DNA from: Gnetum montanum
Taxonomy: Eukaryota > Streptophyta > Gnetopsida > Gnetales > Gnetaceae
NCBI GenBank assembly: GCA_015680685.1
Contig: MNCI01005473.1
Span: 26,409-90,408, forward strand
DNA length: 64,000 nt
Reading direction: 5' to 3'
The position numbers and the translations under genes are program-made. The notes under the pieces are model-generated. The model did not search any database, was not told the origin of the DNA, and was given only the letters and a program-made list of their open reading frames with translations. Shown here in pieces: positions 1 through 11,640 of this stretch (within the stretch, counting starts at the first letter, position 1; every line of letters begins with the position of its first letter).

Positions 1-1230
1 CATGGCCTTAGAAAGATATTACCCTTTGTTAAATAAATTCCCAAGCCATGGGTTCTCTAAGGAAAGGCTAATGTATCACATCATGGATGGGCTTTGTAAT
101 GAAACAAGGGAGACCCTAGGGATGTATGTCCCAAGTCAACTATATGAACTACGAACCCATCAATTACAAGAGCTTATTAAGTGGGTAGCAAAAGAAGAAG
201 GAGAAATAGCCAAATGGGAGAATGTTAAAAAATCTCAACAGAACCAAACTATTGAAATAATAGAGGTCCATAATCATGAAGAGGAGAAATCAACTCACCT
301 TGAGGAGGTGAAACCATTCCCCCCTTTGCCAATACTAAAATTATTGGATGAAATTGAGGCAAAGATCAATAAGATGATGGAATGGGTACATGAAAAATGT
401 GGAGAATATGTAGACATTATTAGAGGAAGACCCACGTAAAATAACATTGATAACCAAAACAAACACATGATACCAAACCTAGAAATAGGATAGAACACCA
501 TTTGACAATCAGAAGGAAGGGCTGAAGAAAATAAGGATAGGGGCTTAACCACAAATCATAAGTATCAATGTGATCTTTGCCTATATAATCACCCAAAAGG
601 CCAATGCCCAATCTTGTCACATCTACATGAGCATTGGGGAAGAATGCTACATCCCAATTTCGTACAGAAGTCTTGTGCTCAACTACAGTGGCAAAACCCC
701 CAATCATGGGGAAGACCATTGCCAAACTGCCCATACCCTTTGTATCACCTGAAACCAAGTGCTTATTATGTTCAACACCCTATTTCTCCAATTGGATCAA
801 CATCCTCTACTTCACCTCATCATTATCACTCTCCTAAGTATCATCAACCCATGTCCTCTCGTACGAGATCACAACCTCATGTTCCTTACACTCCTTCTTA
901 CTCTCAATATTCTCCTCCTTCACCTCCTTCTACATTGCCACCAATTGTATTAGAAGGTTTTTCACCACAGATCAACCAATGAACATCACTTGTACTACTA
1001 CTATCAATAGTAGTGGAGTTCTCCACAACGTCAGAAGCATCCTTTCTTTAGGCATGGCCATAGAAAGAGACAGCATAATTTTGAAACCACTACATCCTCC
1101 AACTCAACACAAGCTTGACATAGTGATGCACCTTCCTCTTCAAATTTAACACCTCTTGTTACCTTACCCAGGCCATTAATTAATACTTCAACAACCATGC
1201 ATCCCAATGAATATAACAATGTAAGGAGAC
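1..1230 (+). pseudogene. Tat-type gypsy gag fragment (copy A1)
   Basis: The frame 2-439 encodes the C-terminal half of a Retrotrans_gag-like capsid, with FPSHGFSKERLMYHIMDGL and ETRETLGMYVPSQLYELRTH. The same blocks recur in the gag copies at 3120-4060, 19940-20194 and 32932-33192. After a stop at 439 the frame is broken, but a zinc-knuckle-like CDLCLYNHPKGQC is readable at 569-607 (C-x2-C-x3-H-x4-C), followed by a Pro/Ser/Tyr-rich linker to about 980. The protein would have formed the virus-like particle of an LTR retrotransposon. The 5' half lies outside the window, and the 3' part is cut by an inverted LTR near 1230. Confidence 0.8.
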
Positions 1231-1234
1231 AAGA

Positions 1235-2035
1235 CAGTTACTCGTAGGTCGCGGTTTGCTGTCTTCCCACCTGAACTAGTATTAGCTTTGTCACATATGG
1301 TTTAGTCCAGAGTGAGGTGTATGATGTGTTTCTACACTAGTACTACTCTTGAGTATGATGGAAAATAATATTAATTAAACTAAGAGGGAGAGAGAGGGGG
1401 AGAGAGAGAGAGAGAGAGAGTCTAAGCTAGCTTAAGTGCAATGAGCATCCATTCCTTAATCATCAGTACACATCTTGGACCTTGTGCATGACTACCACCG
1501 GGATTACCAAGTGCATGGCCTAAGTACGCTACTGGGTTACCAAGTAGTCACACTTGAATGCTTGTGATTAAGTCGTACTCATTCCGTGTTACTAGGAGAT
1601 AAGGGTGAAGAGATATTAACTAAGAAAGCAGTAAATAACAGTTAAATAAATAACAATTAAGTAAATAATTAAGCTAAGTGGATGTTGCAATGGTGAAGTA
1701 ATCTTGATCTTTATTGCTGGTCATGTGCGTGTTCAAGTACATCACACTCAAATAAGGATGCCGTACAATTACAATCACCACACTGCGAGCATGCACTAGG
1801 AGGAAAGGGTTGAGAAGAACTTAAACCTAAAAACTTACAATAAAATCTAAGAACTAATGCCAAAACCAAGTGTGCCGCCTTTTATCTATAGGCTCACACC
1901 AAAACCACGATATCACGTACGTAATATTGCAGCTATGATATCGGTGCTATGATAATGGGGGTCTGATATCAGGACCTAGTATCTTGTATCAAGGCTCCGA
2001 TAACTGGGCCTGATAGACCAAGACTCATTAGAAGG
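1235..2035 (-). mobile_element. LTR fragment, A-type GATATC subfamily, inverted
   Basis: Read on the minus strand this matches the LTR starting at 63451 and the solo LTR at 22820-23714. Shared parts are the GATATC-rich U3 (about 1908-1990), the stretch around 'ctttattgctggtcatgtgcg' (1709-1730), and the 'gtgactacttggtaacc' and 'gagtacgactta' blocks. The left end is worn, and the right end near CTCATTA resembles the usual CATCA terminus. No clear target duplication is visible, so it may be a truncated insertion into the gag fragment on its left. Confidence 0.65.
1385..1420. repeat. (AG)n microsatellite
   Basis: An AG/GGGAG-rich simple repeat inside the inverted LTR, ending in about ten uninterrupted AG units. 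Confidence 0.9.
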
Positions 2036-2185
2036 TGTGCAAGCAATCTACCCTCCAAATGTGGAGTATCCAAGTTGGGGAGCCACATAAAGTTGATTGT
2101 ACTTTGTGTTGATGAGTTTTTTATTTTGGAAACTTATTCATTCCNCCCCCCCCCCCTCCCTTCCCTTCCTTTCAAGTTCCACTAT
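2035..2185 (+). mobile_element. Copia-like LTR right end with C-rich tract
   Basis: The text from 'ctaccctccaaatgtggag' through 'ggaaacttattcattcc' followed by a run of C matches the end of the copia-like LTR near 10085-10210. A stretch 'acttattcaccccc' just before a C/T-rich run is a common plant Ty1/copia LTR ending. The tract holds the only undetermined base in the window (about 2145), so its true length is uncertain. Confidence 0.45.
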
Positions 2186-2208
2186 TCTCACATAAAGATA
2201 AACTAAAG

Positions 2209-4060
2209 ATGTCTTCTTCTTGCAAGGTTCATTCTCCATTAGAGGATCCAATCAAACAACATGATCGAACTAAAAGAAATGAAAATGAGATACCTCAATA
2301 ACTTAAGGTTATCTATACCAAACTAAATTCATTCTATCTAGACTTCACATTTATCCTTTACTAGGATGAACAACTATAGTGGAGAGACCTAGAGGAAAAT
2401 ATTGTGTTGTCACTTGACTATTTTATTCCTTCTATGTTTATGAAAATAATAATGAGGCTAGGTCTTGAACTAGTAGCCCTAGAATACCAAGTGATGGACC
2501 ACCTCTCCAAAGACTACCAGCTAATAAAATTCCAACTTCAGAAAGACAATCTCATGGAGGCCTTCCATGAAGCCTCCAAGGACAAAAAGGTGTCAATCAT
2601 ACTGGTATTGCAATTAAAAAAATGGAGAACACTGAAAATCTATTAAAATAATTTTGACTTCAAGATCCTCCTTCCTTCAATAAGGATTATATAACTCATC
2701 AATGGTTACATTCAATCTTGGCAAGCAACCAAGGAAAGGGGAGAATTAGATCCAAAACTAGGAGGACCTCAAGGCCAAGGTCTTCCAATCATCAAATAAG
2801 AGAATAGTCAAGGGACCAAAGAAGGATAACAAGCCAACATAACTCTTCTAGCTCTCTATCTTTACCATCCTCTTCATCACCTATTTCTAATAAGAGGGAA
2901 CATGACTTAAATTGAAGGAAAAATTATCATGGCCAAGCTAGAGATGATAAAAGATTTCATCGTAGAGATGGAAGAAGGAAACCTAAATAATAAGAGGAAG
3001 AGAGACATCCTCAAGAGAGAAGGTGTAGCAAGCCACATCATAGGAGACATTATCATGAAAGGAGTTATGATAAACAATATGACTATGATGAACCACTACT
3101 TACTACTAGAAGTATGATCAATGTATATGATGTAGTTCCCATTCCCATTAGGAATTAAAGAGATAGCCAGATCAAATAGATTAACATGAATAATGTTCCT
3201 AAATTTGAAGGAGGTTACAACATTGATTTGCAACATCACCTACAAGCCTTCTATAATGTTTGTGTCTTATAGAACATAGAAAATAATTGGCGAAAGCTCA
3301 AACTATTCCATAGGATACTTATAAAAGAATCTAAAAGTTGGTATTAGTCCTTTGAATCAAAATCTACCTACAAATGGAGTATAATGTTGGAGTTATTCAA
3401 TGAAAAATATCAAACATAATCCATGATGTCTAATTTGAGGAAACAAATTCAAGGGTGAAAATAAGATAATCATAAATCCCTTGATATAGCCTTGGGTAGG
3501 TACTATTCATGACTACACTGATGCCTAGGCCATGGGTTCTCTCAAAAGAAGTAACTTCACCATATTATAGATGGACTTAGAAATAAAACTAAAGAGACTC
3601 TTGGGGTCTGCACCCAAGGGAGATTATAAAAAATAAGAACCCATCAAATCTAGAGGCTCATTGATCATGTAGCAAAAGAAGAAGGGGATTTGAAAAAGAA
3701 AGAAAGTAAAAATAAGTACACCAAAGATTTCTCCATCTGCAAGAAGGATGTATGTCTCTATGATCCAAAGGAGGAAGCACTATAAGAAAAGGTTGTGCAA
3801 GGAAAACCCTTTCTAATTCAAAACTTTTTCATAAAAATATTAGCCAAGGTGGATAAGATGTATGACTCCTTTGATGAGAAGTTCCAAACTACTCTTAAAA
3901 TTATGGAAGAGAAAATAGAATAGGGAAAATAGGACAAAGATAAAAGAAGGGAGAAGGATGTGATGAAGGACTACCATCAATAAAAAAGTAATGCTATAGT
4001 AGTAGATGAGGTTGCAAATTCTATCATACTTGTAAGAATCTATAGTCTATGCCTTAAATC
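2209..4060 (+). pseudogene. Tat/Athila-type gag (element A2), degenerate
   Basis: The start MSSSCKVHSP at 2209 matches gag starts at 21363 (minus) and 31654. It is followed by a block resembling FTFILHQDEQLCWRDL, and from about 3180 by the capsid region (NVPKFEGGYN, KSWY, LGRYYS, GHGFSQKK, HHIIDGLRNKTKETLG). Many stops and several frameshifts interrupt it, so no functional Gag is possible. Its family role would be particle assembly and RNA packaging. The 5' LTR and PBS that should precede it are not recognisable; copia-like sequence lies there instead. Confidence 0.8.
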
Positions 4061-4639
4061 CAAAAGCTAACTAGGAGACAACCACCAAGGAAATTGCCTT
4101 ATCCACAAGGTAACTATCAATAATAGTTCCAATAACAACAACATTATCTAATTGGAATGTCATTGCAACCTCAAGACTATTATAATAAAATGAAAAAATC
4201 CACAATCATGGGGGATGCTACCACCAAGATAGTAGTACCCTTACCATTAACCAAACCCATATGAATATTATGTCGAACAACTTGCATCTTCAAGTGATTC
4301 CACAAGATACACTTCTTCTCATCACTACTATCCTTTCAAACATCATAAACTTGTCATTTAAAAAATTGAATCTCCTTTAACATACACTCATCATTATCCT
4401 CAATAGCACTCTACACCTCATACCTCCACTTCCTTGACACCTACATTGTCTATGCAATACAAAATACTTTTGCAATCCTAATAATGCAATGCCATGAGAG
4501 TAGTGAATTTGCAAGTGAACAACAACTCAAGTGGTTTTGAGCGTAAGTCTTAAAAAATATTATTTTTTAGGCCTAACAGTCTACCCAAACTATCATAGGC
4601 ATATGTGGCCAAAGATTCTTCTCAAACTTCCCAAGGAAT

Positions 4640-5300
4640 ATCTATTGAGCCACCTTCAAACCAAGGATTCCAAAATGTTCAAACTATCATGGTAACTAAT
4701 TTAGTTATGGACTAAATAAAAGTAATATGCCTTTCCAAGAAGAGAAAAAATCCTAGAAGACCTCTAATTTATTTGCAGATTGTAGTGAATGATCCATGCA
4801 AAGCTCTGTTAGACTAGGTTCTAATGTGAACTTAATTTTGTAAGAAATGTACAAGACATGAAACCTACCTCCACACAAAAAAAGTAATATTAGGTTAAAA
4901 TTGTAAAACATTCCATTACTATTCTATTGGAATTAGTAGATGATATTATGACCACTATTAGTGGATGGTCATATCCTTATACTTCCTAGTAACCCATGTG
5001 AACAACTACGAAGGGAGCTTCCCAATCATTATGAGGAGTACTTGGCTAACTATAATTGATGCTAAGTTAGAAATCAAAGACCTCTCTTTAGAAATCTCCA
5101 AAAAATGAGTTTGATAAAATATAGAAGAAGAGAATCCCATGCATCATGTATAGTAATATAGGATGTCATTGTGTGTAGAAAATATGAACAATAAAAGGCA
5201 TATTTATTACAGCATGTAAGATGTATGTTGAAACCAGCAATATCCAAAGGTACTTGTATGTAGCAACCACAAAATAAAAAGATGTTTAATGATTAACTAT
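4640..5300 (+). pseudogene. Retropepsin region of A2, active site lost
   Basis: The words VNDPCKALLD, GSFPIIMRSTWL and AKLEIKDLSLEISKK line up with the better-preserved proteases at 34087-34665 and 18106-19062. In those copies CKALLDSGSG holds the catalytic Asp-Ser-Gly; here a stop directly follows the Asp. The region would have cleaved the Gag-Pol polyprotein. Confidence rests on collinearity with elements B and C. Confidence 0.65.
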
Positions 5301-5779
5301 AGAAAATAGCTCTAGTTCCATAATGTGCATGAACCCAACAACAATTCTCACAAGTGCATATATAGGTAAGATGGATGAGATGGAGAAAATTTGAAGCCAA
5401 CTCTTCGAAGTAGAGCACAAGAAAGAATTAGAGATGGATTAAGAAGAGTTCAAAATCCCTAATAGTTCTGAACAAGAGTCCTTAAAAACTAAATTCTTTA
5501 TTGGCATCCTTAGAATATGTATTCTTAGATAATGAAAAGCTAGTAATCATACATGCTTAACTCATCAAGGATCAAAAGGAGAAGTTGTTGAAGGTAGTCA
5601 ACAAATGGCCAACAACCTTTGCTTGATAATATGATAAGATAACAAGAATTAATTCATGGATATGCTATAATTGAATCTACACAAAATCCACTATCAAACC
5701 CAAGAAATAGCCACAAAGAAGGTTGAATCCAAACTAAAATAAGTTATTTGAAAGGAAGTTGAAAAACTTCTGAATGATA

Positions 5780-6500
5780 GGTTCATCTATCCAGTGGTAG
5801 ATAGTGAGTGGGTAAGCTTATTTTTTATCATACCAAAGAAAGGAGAGCAATGAAGGATCTAAATAGATTTCATATTATTGAACATGGCCACGTTCAAGGA
5901 TCATTTTCTACTATCATTTGTGAACCAAGTGTTGGATACCATTACAAGAAATAGCTACTATAGATTTCTAGATGGATACAATGGCTACAATCAAACACAA
6001 ATCACTCAAAAGACTAGGCCAAAATCACTTTCACAACTCCTTATGGAAATTTTACATGCAAGAAGATGTCCTTTGGACAATGCAATGCTGTTGCAATCTT
6101 CCAATACCTAGTTCTCAGTATCTTTTAGTAGAAAATTGATAATTTCATAGAGGTCTTCATGGATAACTTTTCCACCTATGATGATGATTTTGAATAAGCA
6201 TTAGACCATCTTAATCAAGTACTAAAATAATGTATCAAAACCAACATACAATTCAACTAGTAGAAGAGCCATTTGATGGTCTAAGAGGGCATTATTTTAG
6301 GACAATAAATTTTAGAAAAAAGAATTAAGGTATATCCCAAAAAGATAAGGGTCATTCAAGGAATTACTAAATAACCTCAAATAGTAAAATATATAAGGTC
6401 ATTTCTTCAACATATTGGTTACTATAGATGTTTCATTGAAACCTTCTCCAAAATTACCAAGTTACTTATTAACCTTACTAAGAAGGATGCATTATTTAAA
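5780..6500 (+). pseudogene. Reverse transcriptase of A2 (Tat/Athila type)
   Basis: Readable blocks in order are IIPKKGEQ (about 5828), YYRFLDGYNGYNQTQI (frame 5878-6111), then after a frameshift TPYGNFTCKKMSFGQCNAVA (about 6035) and EVFMDNFSTYDDDFE (about 6150). The FLDGYSGYNQ-like and FMDDFS-like words are characteristic of the non-chromoviral Tat/Athila branch of Ty3/gypsy. The catalytic pair reads D-N rather than D-D, which alone would inactivate it. This is the only Tat-type pol in the window. Confidence 0.85.
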
Positions 6501-6549
6501 TGAACCAAAGAATGTGAACAAGGATTCTAGTATTTGAAGCAAAATCTCA

Positions 6550-6960
6550 TAGAAACACCAATTCTACATGCACCTAATTATTTCAAAACATTTCATATCA
6601 TGATAAATGCATCCAACTATGCATTAGGAGTAGTGCTTACATAAATGGATGATCAAAAACATCTATACTACATTCATTTTTCAATTTTAAATGCACAACT
6701 TAATTACACCACTATAGAAAAGGAACTCATGATGGTGGTGTATGCTCTTGAGAAATTTAGACACTATGTGCTTAGATACCCTATTTTTGTGCATACTAAT
6801 CATAGTAAAAATTTTTTCCTAGCGAATAAGCCAATAGTGAGACCTTGTGTTATGCAATGGTTGGTGATTTTACAAGGATTTGATCTAACAAATGATAGAT
6901 AGAGAGGAGACTATAAATGTAGTTGCCAATTATCTATCTCGATTAAGATGAGATAATAAG
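6550..6960 (+). pseudogene. RNase H domain of A2
   Basis: The frame 6645-6902 reads LNYTTIEKELMMVVYALEKF, then HTNHSKNFFLANK and MQWLVILQGFDL, closely following the gypsy RNase H pattern that contains NYTTTEKELLAVV and TDHAALKYLL. The expected TDH is TNH. It continues into VVANYLSRL (about 6920), matching the usual VVADHLSRL end of the domain. It would have degraded the RNA strand of the hybrid. Confidence 0.85.
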
Positions 6961-6989
6961 GCTAATAAAGAGCCTTTATCTAATCAATT

Positions 6990-8160
6990 TCCAAATGAGC
7001 TTCTCTTTGTTAAGGTAACAGAAGTTCAAGCACCAAGGATTACAAAGTAGTATGATGAATTTCTTTCCTATCTACTCACATAGGAAACTCATAGACAATG
7101 GGACCATAGGAGGAAGTAGTAGTTTCTTCACCAAGTCAAACACTACCTAGAGATTAAAGGAAACCTCTACAAAATTTTTCTTGATAACCTAGTACGATGG
7201 TGTTTACCTAATTTAGATCAACTAAGAGTCCTTTAGGATGCTCATATTATCCCTTATGTGGACCACTATATAGGAAGGAGAACTATCATAAAAATTTTGA
7301 TGGTAGGATATTTCTATCCTACAATCTTTAAGGATGTTTGTTGTTTCATCTATTCATATGAATGATGTCAACGAAATAGAGGAATGACAACCAGGATGAA
7401 AGGGCCCCAACAATGGATCCAACCACTAGAACCTTTTAACTTTGAAGAATTGATTTCATGGGATCCATCACTTGCATATCCAATAGGAAGTCTTGCACTA
7501 TTGTTCCTATTAACCACTATACTAAATGGGCTAAAGCTATAGCTATTCTTGATTGTACTTCTTTTACTGTAGCTTAATTCTTTCAGCAATAGGTGATAAA
7601 CATGATTGTTGTACCTAGGGCACTAATTTCTAATAACGAAATCCATTTTACAAGTGTTACATTTTGTAAGTTAATGCAATACTTAGGTGTGGAACATAAA
7701 CTTATAATACCCTACCATCCCCAAACCAAAGGTCAACTTGAAGTAACCAATAAGGAGATCAGCAAAATCCTAATAAGAACCATTAGTAGATATATGAAAA
7801 ACTAAAGTACAAAATTCAACGATGCCCTAAATACATATCACTTAACATGGAAAATTCCTATAGGCTACTCTTCCTACAAGTTAGTGTATAGAAAGTTATC
7901 TAAACTTTCAATTTAAATTAAATTTTGTACATTCACAATCACATGTGAGCTTGACTTAGACATTACCTTCACATAAAAAGAACAACTGATGACACTCAAA
8001 AGGTTGGATGAAACTTGTAAATTAGCCCTTATGATGAATGAGGTGCACAAGGCAAACAACAAACAATGACATAATGCCCAGATATGGAAATTTAAATTCA
8101 AACTAGGAGACAAAGTTCTCTATTAGAATCTTGTGCATATGCCTCAAAGAATTAAATTTT
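6990..8160 (+). pseudogene. Integrase of A2
   Basis: A zinc-binding-like region (DAHIIPYVDHYIGRRTIIKI, then YFYPTIFKDVCCF and CQRNRGM) sits at about 7240-7390. The catalytic core follows: VPRALISNNEIHF with HPQTKGQLEVTNKEI (frame 7593-7805), where families normally have ISDGGTHF and HPQTNGQVEISNREI. The core Asp in ISD is Asn here. Stops and frameshifts occur throughout. It would have inserted the cDNA into the genome. Confidence 0.85.
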
Positions 8161-8339
8161 AAACATTATTGGAAGGAACATATATGATACACTCAACTTT
8201 TTCTTTTTTGACTATGATAATTTACCATCCAACAAGCCCTCAAAAGCACATGTTGGTCCCTAGCCAATAAGTAAAACCCTTTACGAACTTCCAAGTAACC
8301 AACTACAACCACAACACTTCAACCTAAGAACAAGCTCAA

Positions 8340-8990
8340 TCTATTTTTTACATCTCCTTCTTCTAACTAAGTCATAAGGGAGAAGGCTATCTATCATAAC
8401 CCCTTGAAGACAATGAAAAGATTTTCTTTTTATTTTAGATTGTTCTTTATATGTTTTTCATTTTCTTTATATTTTAATATTTATTTTATACATTTTACTT
8501 TTCACTTTTACTTCTACTTATACTTTTACTTTATTTATGATATCTGATTTTATTCCATTACTGTTGCAATCTTTGATGATTACTAAATGTAGCTATCAAG
8601 ATTATAACTATTTCTATAGGTCAACTTTGTCTTTTGATTAAGCTCTCTACCAACTAGCTATCAATTTTCTACTGGTATCAAGTAATGAGCTCACAACAAC
8701 CACCATTTGATCTATCTTATAAGAAAATCTATATCATGAAAGCATTATCTTTCTTTCACATAAAAACTAAAAAGTAACATGTGATCTCAATCACTCAATG
8801 AATTAGGAAAGAACCAAGGGAAAATGGAAAAGGGTGTGGCCTCAAGGGGATTTGTTAAATTTTCCTCTTGACTTCTTTCTTAAGTCCTATGACTTCTCAT
8901 GAAATGTATCATCATTCCTCCTATAAACTATGAAAGGAAGTATATCTTTGTAACATATTATTCACAAAAAAATGAAAATAAAAATGCCTC
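8340..8990 (+). other. Post-integrase tail of A2
   Basis: This non-coding stretch matches the post-protease regions of C (about 35050-35560) and B (about 17500-18060, minus). Examples are 'acatctccttcttctaactaag' against the 'ggatctccccctttcaattcag' block, and 'gaaaagggtgtggcctcaaggggatt' against 'gaaaagggtgtgactttaaggggatt'. It shows that B and C are collinear with A2 on both sides of a missing pol. Confidence 0.65.
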
Positions 8991-9049
8991 TTTGAAAATC
9001 TTTTAGAATAGAAGCATTGGTTATTAAGCTAGAAAGACATGTTTTCCAT

Positions 9050-10215
9050 GCTTGAAGATACATGTTAACCTTTTGGTATGTCAAAACCTTAGAAAATGGA
9101 GAATGTGGAAAATGTATTTGTATGTACTTGCATGACTAAGAAATAATAAGATAAGAACATGATGGGATCAAAACAAAAGCATGATGATTTAGACAAGAAC
9201 AAGATGAAAAGAGCTTAAGATCAGGATAAGAGCTTATTGGTGTAAAGAAAAAGACTCCATAAGAATGAGATCAAGATAAGAGCTAAGTTGAGATGTGAAA
9301 AAGTCTTAACCAAGATAGAAGATTTCAAGGATGCACAAAGTCAAATGAAGATGTTTTTGTGTCTACCTAGATGTCCAAGTGATCAAAAAATGTCCCAAAG
9401 GTAAAAGCACAATTTTAGGCCAGATGTCCCACAAAAATAGTAGATGTCCCAATTGTTACTAAGACATCCTAGCTAGGATGTTCCAATTTCTATTAAGACG
9501 TCCCATCTATAAGTGGTTAGTTTTCAATGAGCCATCTCAAGCTTGAACACAACATCCAAACTAGTCATTTTTTAGTTGTTGCATGAATTTCAAGGATTAT
9601 TTGGAAAGTAAAAGGCTATAACATAGAATGGAATCCTTGTGAAAAGAACAAGTATTGTTCATTGGAATATTCATTCATTTTATACATTAAGTAAATTATT
9701 TTGTTCCTCATTTCTCTATCATTTGTGAATTTTTTTTGTAAGAGTTTCAAAGCAAGGAACTTATAAGGTTAGTTATATTATCTTCTTAATTCTTTTTCTC
9801 TTTGTTTCCTTGTGGAGCTTATGTGCTTCTTACAAGAAGGCATCTTGCGAGCTTGTTGGGATGTTGTGGGGCTGAGGGAATTTCCAGAGAGAAAACACTC
9901 CATGCGAAGCTCATGTCATTGTAAAGGCTATGGGATCCTCAAAAACACATTTTGAGCTTGTTGGAACCTTATAGGGTTAAGTGTGTTTCCTGCAAGGAAA
10001 CACTTCATGCAAAGCTCAAACTTTGTAAAGATTATGATCATCTTGAAACCACATTTTGGAAGGAACAAAGTCTAGAGATATGCAAAGATTCTATCCTTCA
10101 ACTGTGGAAGTACCGAAATTGAGAAAGAACATAAATTTTTGTGGAATTTTGATTGTCTTGGTTGTTCAAAGTGGGGAACTTATTTAATCCCCCTTCTAAG
10201 TTCTCAATCTCTAAT
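9050..10215 (+). mobile_element. Copia-like LTR inserted in the A2 tail (approximate)
   Basis: The right part (10085-10215) shares the copia-like LTR ending at 2035-2185. Inside is a direct duplication of about 110 bp (see separate entry), and 9380-9520 holds several 'gatgtccca/gacatcc' motifs on both strands. A2-like tail sequence resumes after about 10240, which supports an insertion. I could not fix the left end or a target duplication. Confidence 0.4.
9848..10050 (+). repeat. Imperfect direct duplication in the copia-like LTR
   Basis: 'gagcttgttgg' followed by 'aaaacactccatgcgaagctca' (from about 9850) is repeated as 'gagcttgttgg' and 'gaaacacttcatgcaaagctca' (from about 9954). The two units are about 104-110 bp apart and diverged. 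Confidence 0.7.
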
Positions 10216-10239
10216 ACCCCTCTAACTAAGATCCAAATG

Positions 10240-10960
10240 TTTTCCTTAATAATTTCTAAACTACTTCCTTAGAGTGATGTTCATTCTTTGTAGCTCTTGT
10301 GAACTCATGATGATAGGCAGGGAGGGACACATCAATGTGAAACCATTACTAGTGGTATGAACTTAGTCTAAACTTAGGGTAAACCAATATTAGGATCATG
10401 CTAATCATGTCTTTCACAAAAGGATCTTTTGTGGCTATGATCTAGATTTTCCTCTTTCAAGCTCTTTCTCATCTATTATAGTACTCCATTTTCCCACCTC
10501 ATTAGCCCATACCATGGTCATCTACTACTTTCCATCTTTAGATTACATGACCCTTAGACAATCCTTTATAGGATTATGGTGTTTAACCTAAATCATCATT
10601 CATCATCCAAGGTGCTTATAGACTCCTTGTGATGGGTTTATATAAGGGCATTTTTCAAGCATCATCTTGCTTTGGGAAGGGCCCACTTACTTGGATTTTG
10701 GTTTTCCTTAGTTTAAGTCCCAAAACCATAGGCCTTGATTTGGTTTACACAACTTTGATAGCCTACATTGATAAACTTTTTGCTAATTGTGAATAAAGAA
10801 CATCTTCCATTTACTCATTTCATGTGCTTAATTCACTCCAATTCCTATACAAGATCCTCACAATGTGTTGTTGCCTTGGTTTCCTAGTTTTTTGGCTTCC
10901 ATTTGGCTCTTATTTCATTCTTAAACTCTTCCAAAATCCCTTAGAATTCAAATTGGAAAA
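10240..10960 (+). other. Remainder of the A2 3' tail
   Basis: 'aagggcat...cttgctttgggaagggcccactt' (about 10646-10692) matches the tails of C (39318-39352) and B (minus, about 16850-16890). Otherwise it is non-coding. 'tatataagg' near 10632 and 'aataaag' near 10792 could be promoter and poly(A)-like signals, but no LTR boundary is visible. Confidence 0.45.
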
Positions 10961-11640
10961 ATGATTACAAATGGCTACATCGATGCATTCCCATCAATGT
11001 AACTCAATAGGTCAATGTAGTTTCATTAATGCAATACAAAAATCCTATAAATACGTGCAATACTTAGTTCATTTTTCACATTTTGCATCCAAATCTAAGG
11101 GAGATTTTGCAATTTTTTAGAGCCCAAAACCTTCTAAAATCCATAACTTCCTCACTACTTATCTATTTTTACTTGTTTTCAATCCTCAAGCTTCCATAAG
11201 AATGCTTTACATCATGAGGGCATCAAATGATATACTTTGATAGAAAAGCTTTGGAAAATTTTTCTAACACATCACAAATAAGATATTAAAATAATGATCT
11301 TAAGAACTAATACCAACAATTAACCTATGTTGAAGTATTAATAAAATAATAATAAAATATCCTCATGTACCTCTGATCACTACATAAGGACTTAATGATA
11401 AAATTTTAGCTTATACCAAACTTAACCTAATTAAGTAATTAAAAGGTATCATGATTTATAGAGATTATATCCAAATAATTGATCAAGGATTACTTTTGTA
11501 ATCATAGATGGTGCAAAAATGAGGATCATAGGTAGGAGAATCATTGCAACCCTAGGAGAAATGGCCTTGTAGAGGAAGGAGACAACCACAAAAATAGCAA
11601 CAACAACAACAATCCCAAGAGCAAGTTTCTGAGGCAACCC
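10961..11640. other. Non-coding, with LTR/U3-like words
   Basis: 'catcgatgcattcccatcaatgt' near 10978, followed by 'cctataaatacgtgcaatac' near 11044, resembles the U3-TATA part of the CATCGATG-core LTR subfamily (compare 48027-48175 on the minus strand). The downstream sequence does not match that LTR. No coding content is credible; the antisense frame 11449-11637 has no recognisable motif. Confidence 0.3.

Noticed and set aside
2404-2646. 80-aa open frame as an independent gene
   Set aside because: It is an undisrupted part of the degenerate A2 gag frame, continuous with the block before it.
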